From Diphasiastrum complanatum (taxonomy: Eukaryota > Streptophyta > Lycopodiopsida > Lycopodiales > Lycopodiaceae): a stretch of 64,000 bases of DNA. Where the stretch lies: positions 8,616,601-8,680,600 of the forward strand of contig CM055108.1 of the NCBI GenBank assembly GCA_029204225.1. Direction: 5' to 3'. How positions within the stretch are numbered: position 1 is the first letter of the stretch; each line of letters opens with the position of its first letter. The notes beneath the pieces were generated by a model, which did not search any database, was not told where the DNA came from, and saw only the letters and a program-made list of their open reading frames with translations. Made by a program: the position numbers and the translations under genes. Shown in pieces: positions 54,456 to 64,000 of the stretch.

Positions 54456-54845
54456 TTAACACGCGCGTTGTTTATCAGTAAACATATCGTTGAGAACAGT
54501 CACTGCACAGTTGTTGGCTGATGTTATAGTAGTTATATAATGAACTGTTCCTGGTGTGCTAGTAAGATGTCCTGCACAAATAGCACCTTCATATGGATCT
54601 AGTTGGCAGTCTTGTTGCACCCACTCTTTTATAATTGTGCAAAATTGGTCCTGAATGACATTAGAATTCACTCCATCCCAAGTGATACTATAAACATACG
54701 CATTCACACCTCCCCCCGAGTAATCTCCTGAACAGGTGACAGAATTCAGGACGTAACTGAGATTGGCCTTGGCCACATTCAGAAGAAGTACCAACGTCAA
54801 CATAAAAAATGGCAATACGCCACTCATCTTCGCATTTCTACCCAT
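54456..54845 (-). CDS. Small secreted six-cysteine protein, family unknown
   Basis: 129 codons, intact. ATG at 54843-54845; a second Met at codon 7. Residues 8-27 form a signal peptide (LPFFMLTLVLLLNVAKA, cleavage likely after Ala27). The mature part of about 102 residues has Cys at 38, 69, 80, 90, 113 and 129, enough for three disulfides, and an Asp/Asn/Thr-rich composition. I recognise no family. Secreted defence-type or extracellular signalling proteins look like this, but that is only a guess from form. It is the only intact host-like gene of the window. The region around its start is tandemly duplicated upstream. Microsatellites occupy its 5' flank at 55109-55312. Confidence 0.7.
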   Translation of the reverse strand: MGRNAKMSGVLPFFMLTLVLLLNVAKANLSYVLNSVTCSGDYSGGGVNAYVYSITWDGVNSNVIQDQFCTIIKEWVQQDCQLDPYEGAICAGHLTSTPGTVHYITTITSANNCAVTVLNDMFTDKQRAC

Positions 54846-54948
54846 TGTGAAACTTCTAACTACTTAGCTCAACCACAATGTCAACATAAAAAATGGCAAT
54901 ACGCCACTCATCTTCGCATTTCTACCCATTGTGAAACTTCTAACTACT
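54796..54948 (-). repeat. 84-bp tandem duplication of the gene start
   Basis: 54796-54864 and 54880-54948 are nearly identical (period 84). The upstream copy contains its own ATG and the same first 18 codons (MGRNAKMSGVLPFFMLTL), then WLS and a stop. Because 84 is a multiple of three, it is in frame with the gene but ends before it. The result is an upstream ORF of about 21 codons encoding a truncated signal peptide. Confidence 0.85.
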
Positions 54949-55054
54949 CAGATGGTAATTAGAGCTGGTGGTTGAAAAGCTACAGCAAGTGCACTCAAAG
55001 CTCCACAGAAAAGACTAGATTAGACCATAAAGCTGAACATGTCTATAATGTGAA

Positions 55055-55105
55055 CTCTGATAAGAGCTCTAGATAGGCCTAATTAAACAATGAATTGGTG
55101 GGCTA

Positions 55106-55168
<63 letters not shown>

Positions 55169-55251
55169 GGACACACAACTTATATGTCTCTACTATGAAG
55201 AGTCTGATAAGAGCTCTCTGATAGGCCTGATTAAACAATGCAGTGGTGGGC

Positions 55252-55317
<66 letters not shown>

Positions 55318-55335
55318 AATTGGACAAACAACTTA
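55055..55335. repeat. Duplication (period ~147 bp) with GA and TA microsatellites
   Basis: TCTGATAAGAGCTCT, ATAGGCCT.ATTAAACAATG, GTGGGCTATAT and GAATTGGACA.ACAACTTAT occur twice. The copies enclose (GA)n at 55109-55165, (TA)n at 55251-55279 and (GA)n at 55284-55312. Lies upstream of the secreted-protein gene. Confidence 0.8.
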
Positions 55336-55454
55336 TGTGTAGTATGTACATAGCTGGCTATACTCCAGCTCTTTCCTACTTTTGAGACCTATAAGACAAA
55401 GCTCTTTCTTAACTTTAACCACCTATAATACACAAATACAGTCAAAGTCGTGAG

Positions 55455-56130
55455 CTATCAACGCCAATCTATGTTCTTGTTTTCGATCTTTGACTTTTGT
55501 ATTTAAGTATCACTCCGAGAGGATCGGATTCTACTTGTCTAATCAACATATGGCATCATAGAAATGTATGGATAAGGAGTTAAATTTGAATATATCAACA
55601 AAGCTTTGACTAAAAGCCAAACCAATGCAATTGAGTACATGTCTCTTTCTAAGTGCAAAAATGGGCTGTATTTTGGAAGAGAATCTTGCTGACTCACTAG
55701 GCCACCACAATCTTTCAAAGAGAATACACATTGTCTTTCTCTTTAATTCGGTTCTCTAATCGTTATTGGTATAATCTTATTCTTTACCTAGTGCGAAGGA
55801 AGAAAGTTTCGATATTATTGTTGTATGTTAAGAAGGAAAACTTCAAAATTTCAAACTTGCTCAAAATTGGACTTTTTCAAGGTACCTTTCAAAGAAATGG
55901 GCAATTTTTAATTCTGCCTTTCAATTGATTGCTTGTTGAGTGCTTTGCTTTTCTTTAAAAGGCAAAATGGCCTTGAACATATTACTCTAGAGGCCAACTC
56001 TGAGGCCTCAAAATTCTTAGTTTTTATTGATAGTCTTTTACGAAAAACTAGGACCCTTTAACATAGGCTGTTTTGCCAAATGAAAGACAACTTAATTATT
56101 ACAATTGAATATTTTTTGAAATAAAGTGTT
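55455..56130 (+). repeat. Further copy of the 870-bp repeat unit and its tail
   Basis: 55455-55985 matches the second half of the units at 18443-18920 and 19320-19800 (CTTTGACTTTT.TATTTAAGTATCA, CTAGGCCACCACAATCTTTC, GATATTATTGTTGTATGTTA). 55985-56130 matches 20401-20615. No ORF of note. Confidence 0.75.
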
Positions 56131-56147
56131 TAATTAGCTTTAATTAG

Positions 56148-56308
56148 CCCAAATTTTGTGGTAAAAATAGGCTAACAAATGTGGAAGCAAAAGAAATTGT
56201 GACATTGAATAACCACGGCAATTTTGCATCCTTTAAAGCCCTTTTAAACTCATGAAGGTCTCATTTTTTACTTCATTGGTTACATGATCAAGATTTATTA
56301 AATTAATC
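56148..56308 (-). repeat. Inverted copy of the copia 1 target site, unoccupied
   Basis: The reverse complement matches sequence on both sides of copia 1 (left GAAGTAAAAAATGAG, TTTAAAAGGGCT; right GGTTATTCAATGTCACAATT). At the insertion point it reads GGATGCAAAATTG without element or duplication. It also carries the Gag-like end FKRALKDAKLPWLF. 56309-57080 holds no recognised gene. Confidence 0.75.
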
Positions 56309-57088
56309 ATCATTCCTATGTGGCACTCGACTCATGCTTACAACATGGGTTAAGCTTCTTTGAGCTCAAGTTAGCATCTATAATTAGTAGGGTAATATGA
56401 AGGTTGGCCCTTAGGTCAAATGTAATTGCATTTAGTAAGCCCAAAATCAAATTCAAAAGCCAAATTTGCCCACAATTTCCTTTGCAAGGCAAATGAAATA
56501 CTAAAATTTAGAATCTTAAAAGAAACACAACAAATCCCTTAAATCTGAAGAATTTTTTCCCCCAATTTTCAACTTGAAATGGGATGTGCATGCTTTGAAA
56601 AACGAAAAACTATTCAAGTTGCATCTTCATACTTGCAAATTGATAGGTGAGGGCTTTGCTTAAAAACAAATGATATTGAATCAACTTAATATAAGGTATA
56701 TGGGGGCGTCTAAAAACCATATGTAGAACCAAAAGAGAAAGGGCCCTTGTGCCCCCTACACAAGGGCCACATGTCCTACATGGGGCCACTACGCTAGGCT
56801 TTCAGTGGTCTCTTGCTTGTTTTCTCAGAAAGTGGTCTCCTGCTTTTGTTTTCTCACATGGTTTTCATCAATAGCTCTCAGAAGGCCTATCATTGAGGTG
56901 ATGTATTCTATCTCATCTTTATGAGTTTTTGTCACCTACCCCAATAGTTCGACTTACGTGATACAAACAAGAAGATGCAAATAATATAAGAAATATACCT
57001 TGCCATTTGCCCAAAAGGATCCACATGTTGTAGTCCTTTTCTATTGCACCGAATCAGCTCAAAATGTAGTTTGTTGTTTAAATAGAAA

Positions 57089-57111
57089 TGTGTGTGTGTG
57101 TGTGTGTGTGT
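57089..57111 (+). repeat. (TG)n microsatellite
   Basis: About eleven TG units. The surrounding short ORFs are products of the repeat. Confidence 0.9.
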
Positions 57112-57394
57112 CATGTCCAAAATATCAATGTCATATATCTGCAAAGTCAAGAAAAAAACCTAAAACAATTACACTACTCGTCATCAACATCAATAGATGT
57201 CACAACTTTCAACCTGACAAGCTACACATGTCGATGTTGGGCATTTTCAGAATTATTCAACTGCCCATCTGAGACTAATTTTGAATAAATAATGAAGGCT
57301 TCCACAATCTTGATTTTGAAATTGTAAATTGTGTACATAAGTAAGGCAAACACTTCATAATAGTGTGAGATATTAATCAATTTAATTGATAAGC

Positions 57395-57515
57395 AAATGT
57401 GCCTCAAAGCACAACTAGTAAAGAAAATGATGCAACCTGAATAGAAATATAAAATATTGTAAAAGTCAAGGTACTTGTGAAAATGAATAAAAGCAGTTGA
57501 CTCATTCTTCTAAGA
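57395..57515 (+). repeat. Inverted copy of 49440-49550
   Basis: TGCCTCAAAGCACAACTAG and TAAAAGTCAAGGTACTTGTG pair with the reverse complement of 49440-49550. It is part of a short dispersed repeat of unknown type. 57516-57962 is leader-like with no gene seen. Confidence 0.6.
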
Positions 57516-57962
57516 TTGTGAGCTTTGTTTTTAAACTAAAAATTTTTGATTCGGACATCAGTAGAAAAACTTATTAGTTTTTAGTTCGGAGAACCTCAAT
57601 ATGCATTTAGGACAGCTTATACCTTTCTATTAGAAATGTCGATTTTAAGAGTTCTAAGTGACTTGGAACTGTCCTAAGTTTAGAACTGAAGTTTCGTCAT
57701 TTCAAAACTTGCAAATTGAAGTGCAGTTGCTACTTAATTATTGAAGTTTTGCAATGAAGGGGAGATATATATAGGGTCTAAATTTCTTACTGAAGTTGAT
57801 ATTAGGCAAATTCCATTGAGAAATTAAGCTTCTTTATTCAATTTTTCTCGACAATTTTCAAAAATAAATTTTACTCTCTAAATAACTAGTATTCCTAGTC
57901 GAGGTGACATCTTATGCCCTCTCCCTCGGTTATGCATAAATACTAATTATTTAGCTACGTAA

Positions 57963-58729
57963 AATGGCTGATCATATGCTAAGAGATACAATGTCCATCA
58001 AAAAATTGAATGGAGAGAATTTTTCGATATGGAAATTGAAATTGCAGGTATTCTTGTGGGAAATGATCTATGGCCAATTGTTATTGGTGAGATTGAACCC
58101 AGTGAAGGTGAAGCTGCTAAAGTTTGGATAAAACAACATAATAAAGCTAGTGCACTAATTCAGTTGAGCTTATCAAATAATTTGCTTCTTCAAATTAGTA
58201 AATTTATTCATGTCTAACAAACTATACTTGAAGAGGAAATTGATGCAATTAAAGATGAATGAAGGTGATTCACTCACAAGTCATCTTTCTTCAGTACAAG
58301 CTCTTCTTGATCAATTAGCTGCTTTTGGAGTTGAGACAAATGCTGATGAAGCAGTAATGACTATCCTTGGTAGCTTACCTCTTATTACACTCCCATTGTT
58401 TCAAGTCTAGTATCTAGATTAATTGTAACAAGTGTATCGGCATTACTCATCCAAGAGGAGCTAAGAAGAGGCAAATCTAAAGATAATGTTCCATCTGAAG
58501 CTGCTTTGTTCACTAAGGATAAGAGTAAGCACAAATTCAAAGGTAAATCAGCAAATACAGATGATCGAGTTAAAGCTAAGAACAAGGAAAAATGTACTTA
58601 TTGTCAAAAACTTGGTCATGTTGTTTACAATGCTGGAGAAAGGCCTATGATGATAATGTGAAAGGGCAATCTTCATTAAGTCAGGAGACTGAATTGTTTG
58701 CTCAATTTGAGGAGGATGTACCTTTCTAA
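57963..58729 (+). pseudogene. Copia Gag (element 5), no pol
   Basis: Starts at the ATG at 57964 (MADHMLRDTMSIKKLNGENF, SIWKLKL), then, after a one-base shift near 58045, VGNDLWPIVIGEIEPSEGEA and IKQHNKASALIQLSLSNNLL. After another shift near 58210: MQLKMNEGDSLTSHLSSVQA, LLDQLAAFGVETNADEAVMT, and a CCHC knuckle CTYCQKLGHVVYN-C (one frameshift inside). It ends with ETELFAQFEEDVPF and a stop at about 58729. The pol part is missing. 58730-59178 shows nothing certain. Confidence 0.8.
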
Positions 58730-59264
58730 TTGCTTACTAAAATAACATGTCTCTAATGTACACTTGCAAGTATCTTGGATGTATAACATAGTAGGATAGA
58801 TTTACATGGTAGGACAATTGATTTTAATCATTGTATGTAATTGACATATATTGAACACAATAAAAGGAGTAGATTGATTCAGCATGTAGCATGTACAAAC
58901 AGATGATGATGAGCACAAAACAATTGCAGATAGAAACCACATACTCTAAGCTACCTCTGAGTAACTGAAAACCTTGTCTGATGCACTTTTGCTGATAAGC
59001 AGTAAGCAGAGTAGCAATACTCTAATGAACTCTGAAAGAAAAGCTAAGCTAGAAAGCTGATCAAGAGTTATAGTTGTGTTTGATGATCAGCTATTTATAC
59101 TAAGCAATTAACGCACGTCTAGTAGGACAACTAGTAGGTTGCAGATCGCAATAGCCAGATTGAAAGTGTCGTGTTGTTCTTACACGACAAAGCATCATCG
59201 TGGTGGCGAGATTTACCGATGAAGCCAACTACTTGGGATGCATTTGCGGAAGTTTTCAGGTCAC

Positions 59265-60095
59265 TTTTGGTCAGCAATATTCCATAAACTTGAAACTTCT
59301 TTGAGTTTAAGTTCTTTTGATCATCCTGAATCAGATGACCAGACAAAAAGGACTAATCAGACTATGGAAGATATTTTGAGGACATATGTTTCTCACAGGC
59401 AATCTCATTAGGAAGACTATCTCCCACTGGTTGAGTTTGCATATAATAGTAGAAAATATTCTGCTACAAGTTACAGTCTTTTTATGCTTATGTATGATTT
59501 TCAACCTAGATCTCCAGTAAATGTTGAGATGAAGTCTGTTAAGATCCAAAAGGTTGTTGATTTTTTGCATGATATGCAAGAAATGTTGCAAGTGGCCAAG
59601 GATAGTATCCGAAGTGCTCAGGATAGAGCTAAACACTATACCGATCTTAAGAGATATCCAAGAGATTTTAAAGTTGCTGACTGGGTATATCTTAGGATTT
59701 CAAAAGATTCTAAGACGTTACGTACAAGGAAGCATTATAAGTCGTCTACCCGTTATTGTGGACCTTTCAGGATTGTACGTAGAATTGCTTCTTTGGCATA
59801 TGAACTCGATCTTCAAGGAAAATCGATTGCACACCCAATATTTCATGTAAGTCATTTGAAACTAAGTTTACATGATGGTGATACAATTGGATTGGATGAG
59901 GATTTATCCCATTTGAAAGATTTGTCGCTTATTGTACCTTTGGAACCTCAAAAAGTGTTCAGAACTAGAGATAAACAATTGAGAAATCGTTCTATCTCTA
60001 AGTGCTTAATTCGGTGGAAGGGTCGTATTGAGGATTCTGATTCGTGGGAGAGAGTTGATAGCATAAAGAAGAATTTTCCCAAGTTTAGTTTCTAA
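59265..60095 (+). pseudogene. Integrase C-terminal part and chromodomain (Ty3 element 3)
   Basis: Remnant of the third DDE block (HPESDDQTKRTNQTMEDILR), a TAG near 59409, then an open frame (59484-60095) with FMLMYDFQPRSPVNVEMKS, SAQDRAKHYTDLKRYPRDFK, the GPY/F motif RYCGPFRIVRRIASLAYELD, and a C-terminal chromodomain-like end KCLIRWKGRIEDSDSWERVD. It resembles the same region of the nested chromovirus at 1952-2626 but is a different family member. It stops at 60093-60095. Confidence 0.85.
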
Positions 60096-60110
60096 GGATA
60101 GAAACAGTTT

Positions 60111-60123
60111 AAGGAGGGAAGAA
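60111..60123 (+). other. Polypurine tract of Ty3 element 3
   Basis: AAGGAGGGAAGAA directly before the LTR start TGTTATGTCC. Confidence 0.8.
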
Positions 60124-60509
60124 TGTTATGTCCATGGCCAATACATAGGATACAGTATACTCCTAGTCTTGGATACATGGTACTCCAATGAAACAAGTTG
60201 TTAGTTATGCCACGTCATACTGAACGTGACCCGAACGTAACTAATATCCTTGTGAGGCCCAAAGCACACTAATGGAGTTTAGACAAGGTATGAGATAGTG
60301 TATGCATGTGTAGACTTATCAATAGCAATTATGTGAATAGTTGGTCCATGCTTAGGACTCTATTCTAGGTGAATCTATGTATAGGGAACTTAGGGCTATG
60401 CATGGCTATGTGCCCAAGATGCTTTTGGCTCTATATATTGGGTCCAAAATTGTCCTACTCCTCATTATGGTTGTGGATTCATTGCCAGGCTCTCATTATA
60501 CATTCATGC
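60124..60509 (+). repeat. 3' LTR of Ty3 element 3, interrupted by copia 4
   Basis: Starts TGTTATGTCCATGG. The last ~225 bp match 25978-26196 inverted. At 60509/60510 the LTR of copia 4 begins. The missing end is seen in the fragment at 25855-25978. Confidence 0.8.
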
Positions 60510-61191
60510 TGTAAAAATTACAGCAAATAAGGATCCTAAAACACTTGAAATGATGAGGAAAACAATAGATTATGATTTCATAAGATTAGCACAAGTTGAA
60601 CCATCAAAATCCATCAAAAACCTATGCTTGAACCTCACTAAATGGCCCAAATCCTTGAAGAAGGCTTCACACGTGTGAAAGTACGGCCTCCCACAGTCTG
60701 AGTACTGTACACCAGACCTACATTCAATCCTATAATCATTAGTAATCACAAGTACTCAAACAATTATGAACATAGAGAGCAATTGCACCATTATGAGAGA
60801 AAAAACATGAAATTGCTTGATTTATTTTGGTGAGATATCATCACCTATATATACATGATCCATCACGGTTTTGGGCAGGTATGAGTAGCCCTAAACCTAT
60901 CCCTAATGCTAATTTTGGTGGATCTTTCATCCCTACCAAGTTAGGGTTGGAATCTTGGAGATCCCTCAACAATGCAAAAATTACCAAAAATAGCTCCTAT
61001 TTTTTCTCCCTTGTATCTAAGCATAATTTGGACTCATTCCAAAGGTTCTAACACTTAGGTCTACTTGAGAACATCCTTATGAATGGAATCCTATGCTATT
61101 TGGCACGTGTGACAAGCCACATCATGACCATCTAACTATTTACAAGTCATATGACCAAAACTAGTCAAGCTAGAATTGTGAATTTTTAACA
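60510..61191 (-). repeat. 3' LTR of copia element 4
   Basis: 682 bp; minus strand TGTTAAAAATTCAC...GCTGTAATTTTTACA. It contains TTCACACGTGTGAAAG (60666-60681) and a CTATATATAC box (60843-60852). Confidence 0.85.
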
Positions 61192-61202
61192 CTCCTCCTC
61201 AC
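61192..61202 (-). other. Polypurine tract of copia element 4
   Basis: The minus strand GTGAGGAGGAG lies directly before the 3' LTR and next to the pol stop at 61206-61208. Confidence 0.85.
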
Positions 61203-61205
61203 TAT

Positions 61206-64000
61206 CTAGCTTGGTTCAATCATTGCTTTACTAATCACTCCAAGTGATGATCTGAACTTCATAAAAGGTGTCTTTTGAAGTGGTTTAGTAAGTAGATCAG
61301 CTACACATTCATTGCTTGGAACATGCTCCAAAGCAATCTCCTTGGCTTGCACCATTTCTCTCACAAAGTGATGGCATATCTCAATGTGCTTAGATCTTGC
61401 ATGGAAGATTGGGTTAGATGCAAGGTGTTGGGCTGATATATTGTCATTGTAGATGATTGGTGCCTCCTCTGAATCCATGATCTTTAGTTCCACCAATAAT
61501 CTCTTGATCCAAAGTACCTCCTCTGTAGTGGTTGTCAAAGCTTTGTACTCGGCCTCGGTTGAAGATAGAGATATAGTTTCTTGCTTTTTTGAAAGCCATG
61601 AAACCACACCTTCTCCTATGAAAGTTGAATAGGCACTTGTTGATTTCCTATCCCTTTTGTCCCCTGCAAAATCTGAATCACTAAATGCATGAAGGTTAAT
61701 CACATCTCCTCTATATAGAATCCCAAAATCCAATGTACCCGAGATGTATCTTAGAATCCTCTTAGCCTTTTTCCAATGGATATTCAATGGCTTTTGCATG
61801 GATTGGCTCAACCTACATACACTAAAGCTAAGATCTGGTCTACTTATAGTGATCCACATTAAGGAACCTATAAGTTGCCTAAACAAAGTGATGTCCAGGA
61901 TCTTTCATCATCTTCATTTGGCACTTTTACATCTTGCTCCATTGGTGTGTCAACACTTTTGCATACTTCCATCTTAAACTTCTTCAAAAGACTTTGAGCA
62001 TAGTTTACTTGACTTATAAAGATAAAATCAGACCCTCTAAGTACTTCTATGCCTAAGATGAAGTGAAGACACCCTAGATCTACCATCTTGAACTCTAAGG
62101 ATAGATCTATCTTGATTTTTTCAATACCATCAACACTATTTCCACTAATGATGATGTCATCTACATAAATGAGTAAAAGTACAATACCAACATCATCAAA
62201 CGTAATGTAAAGAGTGGGATCATATTCACTTTGAACAAAAGAAAGTGAAATAAGATAGCAATGTAGTCTTGAATTCCAAGATCTCGAGGCTTGCTTCAAG
62301 CCATAGATGCTTCTTTGGAGATGGCATACTTTGTTCTCCATTCCATGCTTGATGAACCCTTGTGGATGCTCCATATAGATATCCTCCTCCAAAAAACCAT
62401 TCAAGAAAGCATTAGAGACATCCATTTGACATAGAATCCATCCAAAATGTGATGCAAGTGCAATGATTAGTCTTATTGTGACCATCTTGGCCACGGGTGC
62501 AAAAGTTTCCTCATAGTCTATCCCTCTCTCTTGAGCATAACCTTTTGCAACTAATCTTGCTTTATGTTTGTTAACACTCCCATGTGCATTAAACTTAAGC
62601 TTGAAGACCCACTTGCATCCTATTACATTCCTTTGAGGTCTCTCAACAAGCAACCAAGTTTCATTCTCAATCAAGGCATCATACTCATCCAACATAGCTT
62701 TATACCATTCTTTGGAGTTCAATGCATCTTCAACATTAGACGGTTCTTCAAAACTAGATAAAGCATAAGAAGTGGATGAGATACCCTCAACTTGCTGTCC
62801 TTTGCCTTGATATGTGAGCCTTGATGGCTCCACTTTTTCCCTTGAAGATCTCCTTGGTGTGATAGGTGGGTTTGGTGCTTGCTCCTCCATGAGCTCCTCC
62901 TCAAAACCAAGATCTTGCTCCTCGGCCATCTTCTTCTTGATTGTTGGAGCACTTGAGCCTTCTTCAAGCATATGCATATGATGTTCATCAAAGATGACAT
63001 CCCTTGAAACAACAAATTTGTTCAAGGATGGGAGATAGACTTTGTAGCCCTTGCTTGAGCTTGCATATCCAAGCATGATCCCTCTTGTGGAAGATGGATC
63101 CTCCTTGGTTCTTGTTTCCAATGGCACATGCACATAACATATACACCCAAAAACTTTCAAGTGATTAAGATTGGGTTTCTTTCCATACAACATCTCATAA
63201 GGAGTTTTGCCTTTAATTGCTTTCCAAGACACCCTATTCATCAAGTAGTTTGCACATACAAGAGACTCACCCCAAAAGGATTTGGGCAAACAAGCATCTA
63301 ATCTTAAAGCCTTAGAACATTCACATAATGTTCTATTCCTTCTTTCAGCAACTCCATTTTGTTGAGGAGTGTAAGGACAAGAAGTCTCTTTCTTGATCCC
63401 TTCCTCCTCACAAAAGGCCTTGAACTCATTGGAGATGAATTCTCCACCATTGTCACTTCTAAGAATCTTGATGCTATGATTATGATGCTTTTCCACAAAC
63501 AACTTGAACTTTACAAAAGTATCAAATACTTGAGACTTGAAGGAAAGTAAGAACACCCAACAATATCTTGAGTAGTCATCAATGAAGGTTAAAAACATGG
63601 ATGAACCTCCATTAGATTTGGTGCTAGCAATGTGCACATCCGAGTGTATGAGTTCAAGAGGATGAGATGACTTTGTGATGGAGTTAGGAAACACCTTCTT
63701 ATGTGCCTTGGATAAGGCACAAGCTTCACAAACCTTGTCTTCCTTCCCAACAAATGCATCCAACTTATAAAGTTTGCCAAGTCTAGTGCCCTTAGCCACT
63801 ATCTTACCCTTCTTCTTGATGAAACATTCATTTGAAGCAAAGTCAACATTGAAACCATTGTCTACCATTTGGCCAACACTTAGTAGATTCTTTGTTATTG
63901 TAGGAATGTACAAAACACCTTCTATGTTGATCTTTTTGGAAGATCCTAAGCAAAGGGTAATGCTATCAACTCCTTCAATCTTACAAGCTTCATCATTTGC
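61206..64000 (-). CDS. Copia Pol (element 4): IN, RT and RNase H, one frameshift
   Basis: Open from the right edge to about 61870, then one frameshift (near 61890), then open to TAG at 61206-61208. Order: pre-integrase (ITKNLLSVGQMVDNGFNVDF; CEACALSKAHKKVFPNS), IN core with HSDVHIASTKSNGG, LRSDNGGEFISNEF and NGVAERRNRTLCECSKALRL, then FWGESLVCANYLMNRV. RT: GCKWVFKLKFNAHGSVNKHK, YEETFAPVAKMVTIRLIIAL, QMDVSNAFLNGFLEEDIYME, SIYGLKQASRSW, LLLIYVDDIIISG. RNase H: FSDSDFAGDKRDRKSTSAY, SLSSTEAEYKALTTTTEEVL, HARSKHIEICHHFV, CVADLLTKPLQKTPF. All catalytic residues are present. Apart from the frameshift this is the best-preserved pol here; gag is outside the window. Confidence 0.93.

Larger units (their letters stand above)
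59179..60509 (+). mobile_element. Ty3 element 3, internal deletion derivative
   Basis: A short Gag piece (LHDKASSWWRDLPMKPTTWD, AFAEVFR, about 59179-59260) runs straight into the end of the integrase core, so the rest of Gag, PR, RT and RNase H is deleted. The integrase end, chromodomain, polypurine tract (60111-60123) and LTR start (60124) follow. The LTR is cut at 60509 by copia 4. Confidence 0.8.
60510..64000 (-). mobile_element. Ty1/copia element 4, 3' part (continues past the right edge)
   Basis: On the minus strand: pol (64000-61206), polypurine tract (61192-61202), 3' LTR (60510-61191). It is inserted in the LTR of Ty3 element 3, and the target duplication CATGC (60505-60509) should reappear beyond the window. 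Closely related in protein sequence to copia 1. Confidence 0.9.

Overview
The window looks like repeat-dense nuclear DNA of a land plant. The evidence is: many Ty1/copia and Ty3/gypsy LTR retrotransposons (insertions of several ages, some nested), primer-binding sites complementary to plant initiator tRNA-Met or to a tRNA-Asp-type primer, CACTATAAATAG promoters, GT-AG introns, and long GA/TA microsatellites. No bacterial operon, rRNA, CRISPR or intact tRNA was seen. The species cannot be named from the sequence. All coordinates and alignments were made by eye.

Layout. 1-11274 (minus): a Ty3 element with three Gag zinc knuckles and a tRNA-Asp-type PBS. Its LTR-gag part is present twice (6334-8867 and 8868-11274). 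A 4.7-kb Ty3 chromovirus (1584-6328, perfect TSD TCTAT) is inserted between its gag and protease. 11390-20615: a degenerate gag remnant split by a copia element (11874-18020, TSD TAAAA), then an array of about 870-bp repeats. 20612-22263: an LTR-like segment, a cluster of TGGCA words, a minisatellite and an acidic exon-like sequence. 22393-28554: a 3'-truncated copia, a Ty3 LTR piece, the 5' end of a minus-strand copia, and an RPA-like OB-fold coding fragment interrupted by that copia's LTR. 28784-35600: a decayed plus-strand Ty3 element. 35600-38950: no gene recognised.

38952-47457 is the most unusual part. It holds (i) a four-exon transposase-like pseudogene, (ii) a convergent two-exon gene of unknown function, and (iii) a divergent three-exon gene whose predicted product joins a histone H3-like N-terminus (ARTKQ tail plus histone fold) to a C-terminal Ulp1/C48-type cysteine protease. 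About 17 copies of an 18-20-bp motif, consensus near GATATCGGATCRRCGCGC, lie in the non-coding DNA between (ii) and (iii) and inside an intron of (iii). I infer a DNA transposon with an accessory, possibly anti-silencing, module. It is now damaged: the H3-like start codon is ACG, in-frame stops are present, and a solo LTR sits in the linker.

48-64 kb: copia and Ty3 fragments, GA microsatellites with inverted arms, a small secreted six-cysteine protein gene (54456-54845) whose start region is tandemly duplicated, a Ty3 deletion derivative (59179-60509), and the 3' half of a minus-strand copia that runs off the right edge.
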